Origin: Oleiagrimonas sp963821885
GTDB lineage: Bacteria > Pseudomonadota > Gammaproteobacteria > Xanthomonadales > Rhodanobacteraceae
Reading direction: 5' to 3'
Assembly (NCBI GenBank): GCA_963821885.1
Contig: CAWGFN010000004.1
Location: 1 to 64,000, forward strand
Length of the DNA stretch: 64,000 bases
A model generated the notes under the pieces. That model searched no databases and was not told the origin of the DNA. It saw only the letters and a list, made by a program, of their open reading frames with translations. A program made the translations under genes and the position numbers. Positions 45,611 through 54,622 of this stretch are shown piece after piece; position 1 is the first letter of the stretch; every line of letters begins with the position of its first letter.

Positions 45611-47422
45611 ATGCGCAAGAAGCTGCCAGACGAGCAAGTCACCTCGGTGACGTCCGCGAACACGGGCGCCACGAGCCGGCGCGCATTCGGCATGGGCATC
45701 ACCGACCAGGATGCGTCGGGCGGCGATCCGGTCAACCGCTTCCACAACCTGCTCGATGCGGTGCCCGACGCGGTCACCCTGCATGACGACAACGGCACCA
45801 TCCTGGATGCCAACACCGCGGCCGCGCGCATCTTCGGCTACCCGCTGGAGGAACTGCGTGGGATGAACGTGCGCGACCTGAACCCCAGCCTGCCCGAGGA
45901 CCACATGGTCTCGGTCATGCGGATGCACGAGACCGGCGAACCGTTCAGCGTGGTGGGCATGAACCAGCGCGCCGACGGCAGCACCTTCCCCGTCGAGGTG
46001 CACTCGAGCATCTTCTTCGATGACGGCAAGCCGCGCATCATCGCCGTGGCGCGCGACATCACCAGCCGCATGGAGACCGAGCGCCAGCTGCGCGCCTCGG
46101 CCGATCACCTGCGGCGCCAGGCGCGCATCGACGCGCTGACCCGCCTGCCCAACCGCGACACCATGCTGGAGGCCATCCACGTGGCCCTGGGCAATGCCGA
46201 GGACCAGGCGCGCCCCGCGGTGCTGTACATCGACCTCGACCGCTTCAAGATCCTCAATGACATGCTCGGCCACAATGCCGGCGACCGGCTGCTGCAGGCC
46301 GCGGCCGAACGTCTGCGCATGTGCTGCGGCGACAGCGCCTCGTGCGGTCGCTACGGCAACGACGAATTCATCGCCCTGCTGCCGCGGTGCGGCAGGCATG
46401 CCCAGGCGCGCGCGCTGGCCCAGCACATCACGCGGGCCTTCGAGCGGCCGTTCGAACTGGACGGCGAGGCCTTCGTCCTCACCACCTCGATCGGCATCGC
46501 CAGCTACCCCACCCACGGCCACACGCCGGAAAACCTGATCCGCCACGCCGACATCGCCATGCACGAAGCCAAGCGACGCGGCCGGCATACCTTCCGCGAC
46601 TACGACGAGGCGCTCTCGCAGCAGGCCGGCATGAGCAACCAGATCGAGACCCAGCTGCGCCTGGCGCTCGATCACGACGAGCTGTGGCTGGCTTTCCAGC
46701 CGAAGATATCGCTGCGCGACAACCGGGTGATCGGCGTCGAGGCCCTGCTGCGCTGGCGCAGCGCGCAGTTCGGCGACGTGCCGCCTTCGGACTTCATCCC
46801 GCAGGCGGAAAGTTCCGGCGAGATCGTGCGCATCGGCGCCTGGGTGGTCGATGCCGCCTGCCGCCAGCTGCGCGCCTGGCACGATGCCGGCCTGGACCTG
46901 CAGAGCATCGCCGTCAACGTGTCGTTCCGCCAGCTGCTCAGCGGCACCTTCATCGACAGCGTCAAGGCCGCCCTTGATGCCCATGGCCTGCCCGGCAACG
47001 CGCTTGAGCTGGAAATGACCGAGCGCATCCTGATCGACGAGGCGCCCGATACCCTGGACACCTTCACCGCGCTCAAGCGCATGGGCGTGCGCCTGTCGAT
47101 CGACGATTTCGGCGAGGGCTATTCCTCGTTCAACTACCTGCGCCACCTGCCCATCGACAGCGTCAAGATCAGCCACAGCTTCATGCAGGGCATACCGTCC
47201 CAGCGCGCCGACAACGCCATCTGCGAGGCCATCGTGCGCATTGCCGCCAGTCTCGGCCTGACCGTGGTCGCCGAGGGCGTGGAAACCGAGGAGCAACGGG
47301 CCTTCCTCGACGGCATCGCCACCGACGAGGCGCAGGGCTACCTGTTCGCTCGGCCGCTGCCGGCCGAGCAGGTGCCGGACTTCCTGGCCACCTGGAACCG
47401 CCGGCGCGGCGACGCCGACTGA
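45611..47422 (+). CDS. PAS / degenerate GGDEF / EAL signalling protein
   Basis: 603 residues, soluble. PAS domain (about 45-165: LLDAVPDAVTLHDDNGTILD, then a PAC ending VARDITSRMETERQL), GGDEF domain with the signature changed to YGNDEF (GG replaced by GN), and an EAL domain with intact EALLRW, NVSFRQL, EMTERILID and DDFGEGYSSF, ending VVAEGVETEEQ. Likely a c-di-GMP phosphodiesterase with a non-synthetic GGDEF that may bind GTP as regulator. The ATG at 45611 has GGAG at 6 nt. No membrane helix. Independent of the flanking metabolic genes. Confidence 0.87.
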   Translation: MRKKLPDEQVTSVTSANTGATSRRAFGMGITDQDASGGDPVNRFHNLLDAVPDAVTLHDDNGTILDANTAAARIFGYPLEELRGMNVRDLNPSLPEDHMVSVMRMHETGEPFSVVGMNQRADGSTFPVEVHSSIFFDDGKPRIIAVARDITSRMETERQLRASADHLRRQARIDALTRLPNRDTMLEAIHVALGNAEDQARPAVLYIDLDRFKILNDMLGHNAGDRLLQAAAERLRMCCGDSASCGRYGNDEFIALLPRCGRHAQARALAQHITRAFERPFELDGEAFVLTTSIGIASYPTHGHTPENLIRHADIAMHEAKRRGRHTFRDYDEALSQQAGMSNQIETQLRLALDHDELWLAFQPKISLRDNRVIGVEALLRWRSAQFGDVPPSDFIPQAESSGEIVRIGAWVVDAACRQLRAWHDAGLDLQSIAVNVSFRQLLSGTFIDSVKAALDAHGLPGNALELEMTERILIDEAPDTLDTFTALKRMGVRLSIDDFGEGYSSFNYLRHLPIDSVKISHSFMQGIPSQRADNAICEAIVRIAASLGLTVVAEGVETEEQRAFLDGIATDEAQGYLFARPLPAEQVPDFLATWNRRRGDAD

Positions 47423-47481
47423 GTCCCAGTCGCGCGGCCGTCTCGGTTAAAATGGCGGTTTTCCATCCTCGGGAACCGACC

Positions 47482-48249
47482 ATGCAACTGAACCAGATCA
47501 AGGCCGTCATCACCGGCGGCGCCTCCGGACTCGGCCACGCCGTCGCCCGCCACCTGGTCGCCAATGGCGGCAGCGTCGCCCTGTTCGACGTCAACGAGGA
47601 AAAAGGCCAGGCCGCGGCCGCCGAACTGGGCGATGCCGCCAGCTTCCACCGCACCGACGTCACCTCCGAGGATGGCGTGGTCGCCAGCCTGGACGCCGCG
47701 AAGGCCGCCATGGGCGGCATCAACGCGGTGATCAACTGCGCCGGCATCCTCGGCGCCGGCCGCGTGCTCGGCCGCGAGGCGCCCATGGCGCTGAGCAACT
47801 TCAGCACCACGGTCATGGTCAACCTGGTCGGCAGCTTCAACGTCGCCAAGTCCGCCGCCAACCTGATGCAGCACAATGAGGCCGGCGAGGACGGCGAGCG
47901 CGGCGTGATCATCAACACCGCGTCGGTGGCCGCCTACGAGGGCCAGATCGGCCAGGCCGCCTACTCGGCCTCCAAGGGCGGCGTGGTCGGCATGACCCTG
48001 CCGATGGCGCGCGAACTGTCGCGCTTCGGCATCCGCGTGGCCACCATCGCCCCGGGCATCTTCTGGACCCCGATGGTCGACGGCATGCCCGAGGCCGTGC
48101 AGGAGTCCCTGTCGGCATCGATCCCGTTCCCCTCGCGCCTGGGCAAGCCGGAGGAATACGCCAGCCTGGCCGCCTACATCCTGACCAATCGCTACATCAA
48201 CGGCGAGACCATCCGCCTGGACGGCGCGGTGCGCCTGCAGCCCAAGTGA
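47482..48249 (+). CDS. Short-chain dehydrogenase, 3-hydroxyacyl-CoA dehydrogenase type 2-like
   Basis: 255 residues. NAD site TGGASGLGHAVARHL, NCAGI, catalytic tetrad in IINTASVAAYEGQIGQAAYSASK (Ser, Tyr, Lys). The HSD17B10-like pattern (GAGRVLGREAPMALSNFSTT, IFWTPMVDGMPE, FPSRLGKPEEYA) suggests 2-methyl-3-hydroxybutyryl-CoA or 3-hydroxyacyl-CoA oxidation, i.e. isoleucine or fatty-acid degradation, which suits the branched-chain genes nearby. A TTAAAAT -10-like element is at 47446-47452. Confidence 0.83.
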   Translation: MQLNQIKAVITGGASGLGHAVARHLVANGGSVALFDVNEEKGQAAAAELGDAASFHRTDVTSEDGVVASLDAAKAAMGGINAVINCAGILGAGRVLGREAPMALSNFSTTVMVNLVGSFNVAKSAANLMQHNEAGEDGERGVIINTASVAAYEGQIGQAAYSASKGGVVGMTLPMARELSRFGIRVATIAPGIFWTPMVDGMPEAVQESLSASIPFPSRLGKPEEYASLAAYILTNRYINGETIRLDGAVRLQPK

Positions 48250-48331
48250 TCCCGGCGCCGGGGCGCCACACGCGTCCCGGCGTCACGCTCGCCTTTCCAT
48301 CCTGCCCAACCCCTCTCCGGCGCCCACACCC

Positions 48332-48895
48332 ATGAAAGCCTCCGACATCAAGCGCGGCAACGTCGTCGAACACAACGACACCGTCTATCAGGTTCGCGAC
48401 ATCGAACGCAGCGCGCCGACCGCGCGTGGCGGCAACGTCACCTTCCGCTTCACCATGTACGCCATCCCCGGCGGACAGAAGTACGACCTCAGCCTGCGTG
48501 CCGACGACGACCTCAAGGAAGTCGAGCTTCTGCGCCGCCAGGCCAGCTACTCGTACATGGAGGGCGACGCCTTCGTGTTCATGGATGCCGAGGACTTCAC
48601 CCAGTACCTGCTGGCGCCGGAGCTGGTCGGCGACAACGCCGGCTACATCGTCGACGGCCTGGAGAACTGCTACGTGCAGCTGATCGACGATGCGCCGGTC
48701 GGCCTGCAGGTGCCGGCCACGGTGGTGCTGACCGTCACCGACACCGCCCCCGAGCTCAAGGGCGCCAGCGCCACCAAGCGCGCCAAGCCGGCCACCCTGG
48801 AGACCGGCCTGGAAATCCAGGTGCCCGAGTACATCACCATCGGCGAACGCGTCCAGGTCAACACCATGACCGGCGAATTCTCCGGCCGCGCCTGA
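48332..48895 (+). CDS. efpL: Elongation factor P-like protein EfpL (YeiP)
   Basis: 187 residues with the three-domain EF-P fold (KOW-like N-domain, two OB domains: SYMEGDAFVFMDAEDFTQY, PATVVLTVTDTAP, VPEYITIGERVQVNT). The beta3-beta4 loop reads SAPTARGGN with arginine at position 32, the unmodified-loop type of EfpL rather than the PGKGxA loop of lysylated EF-P. EfpL relieves ribosome stalling at proline-rich stretches. Monocistronic. Confidence 0.9.
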   Translation: MKASDIKRGNVVEHNDTVYQVRDIERSAPTARGGNVTFRFTMYAIPGGQKYDLSLRADDDLKEVELLRRQASYSYMEGDAFVFMDAEDFTQYLLAPELVGDNAGYIVDGLENCYVQLIDDAPVGLQVPATVVLTVTDTAPELKGASATKRAKPATLETGLEIQVPEYITIGERVQVNTMTGEFSGRA

Positions 48896-48943
48896 GCGGG
48901 CCGGAGATATACTGATTCCCCGACTCCGCAAGGGAATGCGCGC

Positions 48944-49549
48944 ATGTCCATGCTCTCGCTGATCGCGATGCTTGCCCTGGCCACGGCACCCGCGGCCACG
49001 GCACCCGTTCCGCCGGCAGCCACGCAGGGCGCATGCACGATCGTCTACGGCGACACCTGGGGCTTCATGGTCGACGTGCCTCCGGGCTGGTCCAGCGCAT
49101 GCGGTGATCGGGCCATGGCACAAACCGCGCTGACGCTGTGGCCGTCTGACGAATCGCCGAATGCGCTCGAAGCGCTGATGTACGTGTCGGTGTCCATGCC
49201 CAAGGGCCGGTCCCTTGATGCCTTCGTCCATGGCGATCTGGCCCGATACACGAAGGGGGACGTCACGCCGGGATCGACATCAGCAAACCAGCCGGCCATG
49301 CACGTGGATGGCATCGAGCGCATTTCATCCGGTCGCCGTCTGGTCCACATCGCCCATACCGATGGCGATCGCGACGAGCTGGTGGCCTACATCAAGGGTC
49401 CGACAGCCTATTTCATCCTGGTCCTGAGCACGCAATCGCCAGCCATGACCGCGAGATACCGCCCTGCGTTCAAGGCGACGCTGGACAGTTTCGACCCGCT
49501 GAGCGTGAAAATCGAAGGCGCCAGCAAGACCACCGCGCGCAAGCACTGA
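48944..49549 (+). CDS. Secreted protein of unknown function
   Basis: 201 residues, signal peptide (MSMLSLIAMLALATAPAATA), AAGGGA 8 nt before the ATG. Mature part has WGFMVDVPPGWSSAC near the start and a C-terminal SPAMTARYRPAFKATLDSF, a layout like PsbP/DUF1795-type small alpha-beta proteins. No motif allows a function. Placed between efpL and the ACMSD gene without apparent coupling. Confidence 0.6.
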   Translation: MSMLSLIAMLALATAPAATAPVPPAATQGACTIVYGDTWGFMVDVPPGWSSACGDRAMAQTALTLWPSDESPNALEALMYVSVSMPKGRSLDAFVHGDLARYTKGDVTPGSTSANQPAMHVDGIERISSGRRLVHIAHTDGDRDELVAYIKGPTAYFILVLSTQSPAMTARYRPAFKATLDSFDPLSVKIEGASKTTARKH

Positions 49550-49606
49550 CCAACCGATGTCGCCCCATGGGGTGCAGGCCGCGCGGGCAGCCTCTACACT
49601 CACGCC

Positions 49607-50638
49607 ATGCTGAAGATCGACACCCACAGCCACATCCTGCCGCGTGACTGGCCGAACCTGTCGGAGAAGTTCGGCGAGCCGCGCTTCCCGGTGATGACGC
49701 ACACCGGCGGCCACCACCGCATCTACCGCGGCGGCAAGTTCTTCCGCCAGGTATGGGATTCGGCCTTCGACATCGACACGCGGATCGCCGAGTACGCCGC
49801 GCACGGCGTCGACGTGCAGGTGATCTCGACCGTGCCCGTGCTGTTCTCGTACTGGGCGCGCGGCCACCAGGCCCTGGAGCTGCACACCTTCCTCAACGAC
49901 CACTGCGCCGGACTGTGCCGCGACCATCCGCGCAACATCGTCGGCATCGGCACGGTGCCGCTGCAGTCGCCGAACCTGGCGATCCGCGAAATGGAACGCT
50001 GCGTCGACCAGCTGGGCCTTGCCGGCGTGCAGATCGGTTCGCACTGCAACGAATGGAACCTGGACGCGCCGGAACTGTTCCCGTTCTTCGAGGCCGCCGC
50101 CGACCTCGGCGCGGCGATCATGGTCCACCCGTGGGACATGATGGGCCGCGACACCATGCCCAAGTACTGGCTGCCGTGGCTGGTCGGCATGCCGGCCGAG
50201 CAATCGCGCGCGGCCTGCAGCCTGATCTTCGGTGGCGTGCTGGAGCGCCTGCCGAAGCTGCGCATCATGTTCGCCCATGGCGGCGGCAGCTTCCCGTTCA
50301 CCATCGGCCGCATCGAGCACGGCTTCAACATGCGCCCGGACCTGGTCGCCAAGGACAACGCCCGCAACCCGCGCGAATACTTCCCGCGGCTGTTCTTCGA
50401 TTCCTGCGTTCACGACCCGCAGGCGCTGGCCTACCTGCTCGACGTGGTCGGCCACGACCGCGTGATGCTGGGCACCGACTACCCGTTCCCGCTGGGCGAG
50501 CAGGAGCCGGGCTCGGGCATCGAGGCGCTGGAGCTGGACGAAGCGGCCAACGCGCGCCTGATGCACGGCACCGCGCTGGAGTGGCTGGGCCTGTCCAGGT
50601 CGCTGTTCGAAGCGCCGGACGCCGCCGCGACCGCATGA
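49607..50638 (+). CDS. nbaD: 2-amino-3-carboxymuconate-6-semialdehyde decarboxylase (ACMSD)
   Basis: 343 residues, zinc-dependent amidohydrolase-fold decarboxylase of the kynurenine/3-hydroxyanthranilate branch of tryptophan breakdown. Metal ligands H7 and H9 (KIDTHSHILP), His in IMVHPWDM, and Asp in LGTDYPFPLGE; substrate Arg/Trp in YWARGHQALE. It diverts the semialdehyde from quinolinate and NAD synthesis toward degradation. Kynureninase follows directly (43 bp), so the two form a pathway pair. Confidence 0.9.
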   Translation: MLKIDTHSHILPRDWPNLSEKFGEPRFPVMTHTGGHHRIYRGGKFFRQVWDSAFDIDTRIAEYAAHGVDVQVISTVPVLFSYWARGHQALELHTFLNDHCAGLCRDHPRNIVGIGTVPLQSPNLAIREMERCVDQLGLAGVQIGSHCNEWNLDAPELFPFFEAAADLGAAIMVHPWDMMGRDTMPKYWLPWLVGMPAEQSRAACSLIFGGVLERLPKLRIMFAHGGGSFPFTIGRIEHGFNMRPDLVAKDNARNPREYFPRLFFDSCVHDPQALAYLLDVVGHDRVMLGTDYPFPLGEQEPGSGIEALELDEAANARLMHGTALEWLGLSRSLFEAPDAAATA

Positions 50639-50681
50639 GCATGCCGGCACCCCTCACCTTCCGCCTTTTCCTGGACGATTG

Positions 50682-51959
50682 ATGACCGCTCCCTTTGAAG
50701 CCACCGCCGAATGGGCCGCGCAGGCCGATCGCGACGACCCGCTGCGCGACTTCCGCGACCGCTTCCTGATTCCCCCGCACGGCGACGGCGACACGCTGTA
50801 CTTCTGCGGCAACTCGCTGGGCCTTCAGGCGCGCGGCGTGCGCCAGGCCATCAACGACGAGCTCGACTACTGGGGCGAGCTGGGCGTGGAAGGCCACTTC
50901 AAGGGCCGCCTGCCGTGGATGGACTACCACGAGTTCGTGCGCGAGCACCTGGCCGAGGTGGTCGGCGCCTCGATGTCCGAGGTGGTGGCCATGAACACGC
51001 TCAGCGTGAACCTGCACCTGCTGATGGTCAGCTTCTACCGGCCCACCCGCGAGCGCTCGAAGATCATCATCGAGGAAGGCGCCTTTCCCAGCGACCGCTA
51101 CGCGGTGGAATCGCAGATCCGCTTCCACGGCTTCGATCCGGCCACCGCGCTGATCGAGCTGGCGCCGGACGAGCCCAACGGCACCCTCTCCATGGCCGCC
51201 ATCGAGCGCGCCCTGGCCGAGCACGGCGACAGCACCGCGCTGGTCATGCTGCCCGGCATCCAGTACCGCACCGGCCAGGCCTTCGACCTCAAGGCCATCA
51301 CCGCGCTGGGCCACGCGCGCGGCTGCACGGTCGGCTTCGACCTGGCGCACGCGGCCGGCAACCTGCCGCTGGCGCTGCACGACAGCGGCGCGGACTTCGC
51401 CGTGTGGTGCCACTACAAGTACCTCAACGGCGGACCGGGCGCGGTCGGCGGCGCCTTCGTGCACGAGCGCCATGCGCGCGGCGACCTGCCGCGCTTCGCC
51501 GGCTGGTGGGGCCACAACAAGGACACGCGCTTCCAGATGGGCCCGCACTTCGACCCCACGCCGGGCGCCGAGGGCTGGCAGCTGTCCAACCCGCCGATCC
51601 TGGCGCTGGTGCCGCTGCGCATCTCGCTGGACCTGTTCCACGAGGCCGGCATGGATCGCCTGCGGGCCAAGTCCGAGCGCCTGACCGGCTACCTGGAATG
51701 GCTGGTCGACACGCAGCTGGCCGGGGTGCTCGAGGTGGTGACCCCGCGCCAGCCCGAACGTCGCGGCGCGCAGCTGTCGATCCGCGTGGAAGGCGGGCGC
51801 GAGCGTGGCCGTGCGCTGTTCGAGCAGCTGGTCGACGATGGCATCATCGGCGACTGGCGCGAGCCGGACGTCATCCGCATCTCGCCGGTGCCGATGTACA
51901 ACCGCTTCCAGGACTGCCTGGGCTTCGTGCAGGCGGTGCAGGCCTGGCACCGCGGCTGA
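50682..51959 (+). CDS. kynU: Kynureninase
   Basis: 425 residues, PLP enzyme cleaving (3-hydroxy)kynurenine to (3-hydroxy)anthranilate and alanine. PLP lysine in WCHYKYLNGGPG (K246), Asp in CTVGFDLAHAAGN (D220), substrate-binding RFAGWWGHN. Length and the C-terminal RISPVPMYNRFQD are normal. Convergent with tspO, the stops being 4 bp apart. Confidence 0.93.
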   Translation: MTAPFEATAEWAAQADRDDPLRDFRDRFLIPPHGDGDTLYFCGNSLGLQARGVRQAINDELDYWGELGVEGHFKGRLPWMDYHEFVREHLAEVVGASMSEVVAMNTLSVNLHLLMVSFYRPTRERSKIIIEEGAFPSDRYAVESQIRFHGFDPATALIELAPDEPNGTLSMAAIERALAEHGDSTALVMLPGIQYRTGQAFDLKAITALGHARGCTVGFDLAHAAGNLPLALHDSGADFAVWCHYKYLNGGPGAVGGAFVHERHARGDLPRFAGWWGHNKDTRFQMGPHFDPTPGAEGWQLSNPPILALVPLRISLDLFHEAGMDRLRAKSERLTGYLEWLVDTQLAGVLEVVTPRQPERRGAQLSIRVEGGRERGRALFEQLVDDGIIGDWREPDVIRISPVPMYNRFQDCLGFVQAVQAWHRG

Positions 51960-51963
51960 GGAC

Positions 51964-52422
51964 TCATCCGCCGGCGTTGAGATACCACAACGAGGCATTG
52001 AGCACGCTGGCGAAGCTGACCCAGGCCACGTAGGGCACCATCATCCAGCCGGCCAGCCGCTCGCGGCGCCAGAAGGCCACCGTGGTGGCCACGATCAGCG
52101 CCAGCAGGATGAGGATTTCGACCAGCGCGGCGCCCAGCAGGTGGCGGCCGAAGAACAGCCATGACCAGGCCGCGTTGAGCACCAGCTGGGCCAGCCACAG
52201 CATGATCGCGGGCCGCAGTCCGGCCCGCCGCCAGACCCGCCAGGCCGCCACGGACATCAGCGCATAGAGCACGCCCCACACGGGCGCGAAGATCCAGTTG
52301 GGCGGATTGAAGGGCGGCTTGACCAGCAGCGCGTACCACGCGCCCGGCATGAAACGACTGCCGATGAATGCAGCCGTGAATGCAAGCAGCAGGAAGACCA
52401 GCAACGAGAACCAGCGGCGCAT
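51964..52422 (-). CDS. tspO: TspO/MBR family tryptophan-rich sensory protein
   Basis: 152 residues, five transmembrane helices, rich in Trp. Family marks: WYALLVKPPFNPPNWIFAPV then WGVLYALMSVAAW, and LNAAWSWLFFGR. Bacterial TspO binds tetrapyrroles and modulates their efflux or degradation and stress responses. Starts at 52422, divergent from ggt across 175 bp. Confidence 0.88.
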   Translation of the reverse strand: MRRWFSLLVFLLLAFTAAFIGSRFMPGAWYALLVKPPFNPPNWIFAPVWGVLYALMSVAAWRVWRRAGLRPAIMLWLAQLVLNAAWSWLFFGRHLLGAALVEILILLALIVATTVAFWRRERLAGWMMVPYVAWVSFASVLNASLWYLNAGG

Positions 52423-52550
52423 GCATCACTCCTCGAGCCCGGAAGCGCCGGGCACATGGCCTTTACGCAGGCCGCGCGCGCCCGGATGCGGGTGTTCGGG
52501 CGACCGTCCACGGCGTTCGCCGGGGTGGACGAAAGCCTACCGCATTCGAT

Positions 52551-52562
52551 GCTAAGGTTAGC
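52551..52562. promoter_or_regulatory. Perfect 12-bp palindrome upstream of ggt
   Basis: GCTAAGGTTAGC followed by AATC, 36 bp before the ggt start. Could be an operator or promoter element; contains one CTAAG but not the 11-bp direct-repeat layout seen elsewhere. Confidence 0.35.
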
Positions 52563-52597
52563 AATCGCCCCATCCCCAAACCAGCCAAGTCATTGCC

Positions 52598-54375
52598 ATG
52601 CCGAGATATCTTCTTGCAGTCGCTGCCTGCGTGGTCATCGCGGCGATGCCGGTCGCGCGGGCCGGCACGCCACCCCAGGACAAGGGATCGATTCCCGCAT
52701 CGGCGCTGGACGCCACCGCGCCACCGACCACGCGCGCCCAGCTGGCCGCCGCCCGCCCCGTGCAGGCGCGTCACGCGATGGTGGTCACCGCGCAGCACCT
52801 GGCCACGCAAGGTCGGCGTGGACATCCTGCGCAAGGGCGGCAACGCCATCGACGCCGCGGTCGCCGTCGGCTACGCGCTGGCCGTGGTGCATCCGTGCTG
52901 CGGCAACATCGGCGGCGGTGGCTTCATGGTCGTGCACCTGGCCGGCGGCAAGACGGTGTTCCTCGATTTCCGCGAAAAGGCCCCGCTGAAGGCCACGCCG
53001 ACGATGTTCCAGGATGCCGAGGGCAACGTGGTCAAGGGCCGCAGCACCCATACCTATCTCGGCGTCGGCGTGCCGGGCACCGTGATGGGCATGGACGAAG
53101 CGCTGAAAACGTACGGCACGATGTCGCTCAAACAGGTCATGGCGCCGGCCATCGCGCTGGCCCGCAAGGGCTTCGTGCTGCAGCAGGGCGACGTCAACAT
53201 CCTGCACGAGCGCAGCAAGGATTTCGCCGCCCACCCCAACGTCGCGTCGACCTTCCTCAACCACGGCAAGCCCTACCAGGTCGGCGACCGCCTGGTGCAG
53301 CCCGAACTGGCGCACACGCTCGAGCTGATCGCCGACAAGGGCACGCGCGTGTTCTACAGGGGCGCCATCGCCCGCGCCGTGGTCAAGGCCAGCGACGCCA
53401 ACGGCGGCCTGCTGAGCATGCGCGACTTCGCCGACTACACCGTCAAATGGAACAAGCCCGTCGACTGCGAGTACCGCGGCTACACCATCATGTCCTCGCC
53501 GCCACCCAGCTCCGGCGGCACGACCATCTGCCAGATCCTCCAGATCATCAAGCCCTACCCCTTCGCCAAGTGGGGCTACGGGTCGGTCAAGACCATCCAC
53601 TACCTGGTCGAGGCCGAGCGCCGCGCCTTCGCCGACCGCAACACCTACCTCGGCGACCCGGCCTTCGTGCGCAATCCGATCGACACCCTGCTCTCGCCCG
53701 CGCACGTGGCCCGCATGCGCGCCGGCATCCAGGCCGATCGCGCGACACCGTCCAGCGAGATCCACGGCAGCCTCGGCGCCGCCGAGGGCCGGCACACCAC
53801 GCATTACTCGGTGGTCGACGCCAAGGGCAACGCGGTCAGCGTCACCTACACCATCAACTATCTGTTCGGCGTGGGCCGGATCGCCGGCGACACCGGCTTC
53901 TTCCTCAACAACGAGATGGACGACTTCACCTCCAAGCCCGGCGTGCCCAATTCGTTCGGCCTGGTGCAGGGCAGGATCAACCAGATCGAGCCCGGCAAGC
54001 GCCCGCTGAGCTCGATGTCGCCGACCATCGTGCTGCGCAAGGGCAAGCTGTTCATGGTCACCGGCAGCCCGGGGGGCTCGACCATCATCTCGACCACGCT
54101 GGAAAGCATCCTCAACGTCGTCGACTTCGGCATGAACATGCAGCAGGCTGTGGATGCCCCGCGCGTGCACAACCAGTGGTATCCGGACGTGGTCTTCAAC
54201 GAGCCGGGACTGATGACGCCCAAGGTCCAGTCCACGCTGGAGAAGATGGGCTACAAGTTCAAGACCGTGAAGTCCTGGGGCGCCGACGAGGCCATCCTGG
54301 TGCAACCCGAAGACCAGGCTCCTGGAAGGCGCCAACGACCGCCGTCGACCCGCGGGCCTCGCCGCCGGCTACTGA
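52598..54375 (+). pseudogene. ggt: Gamma-glutamyltransferase with two frameshifts
   Basis: Periplasmic Ntn-hydrolase that hydrolyses or transfers the gamma-glutamyl group of glutathione. N-terminal signal and ARHAMVVTAQHLATQ are in the frame of the ATG at 52598; an extra base near 52811 (CAAGGTCGGCGTG) shifts the frame, and the main body continues from VGVDILRKGGNAIDAAVAVG in another frame. The autocleavage threonine is in GRHTTHYSVVD, the substrate loop in PLSSMSPTIV and GSPGGSTII. A second shift near 54317 puts the normal C-terminus LLEGANDRRRPAGLAAGY, stop at 54375, in the third frame. All conserved parts are therefore present but not in one frame. Two single-base errors in the assembly would restore an entire gene of about 590 codons; if real, the gene is dead. 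Confidence 0.82.
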
Positions 54376-54622
54376 GTCCCCCGCCCCCGGGGGAGCACCG
54401 GTCGCCCTGCCTGACAGCGGTCACGCCCGCCGCGGCAACCCAATTAACGCCTACGAACGATTGCGCGCCTACGCACAACCGTGTATGAACGGGTCCAGGC
54501 GTCTCACCTTGAATTGACGCCCGCCGGTTCAGCAGGGAAAGACCGGCACGTGCCCGCCGCAAGGGGCGCACGCTGGAGGTCGCGGAGGAAGCGATGCAGC
54601 CGGTCAGCAGGAGCGAGAAGGG
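54376..54622. other. Spacer before the periplasmic-sensor EAL gene
   Basis: 247 bp without a gene. The frame of ggt body continues open into it to 54488 only because of the frameshift. GGAGGAAGC at 54587-54595 and GAGAAGGG directly before 54623 are purine-rich; I recognise no riboswitch. Confidence 0.5.

Noticed and set aside
54480..54622. A riboswitch (c-di-GMP type) upstream of the EAL gene
   Set aside because: I could not find the conserved GEMM core or tetraloop elements; purine-rich tracts alone are not evidence.
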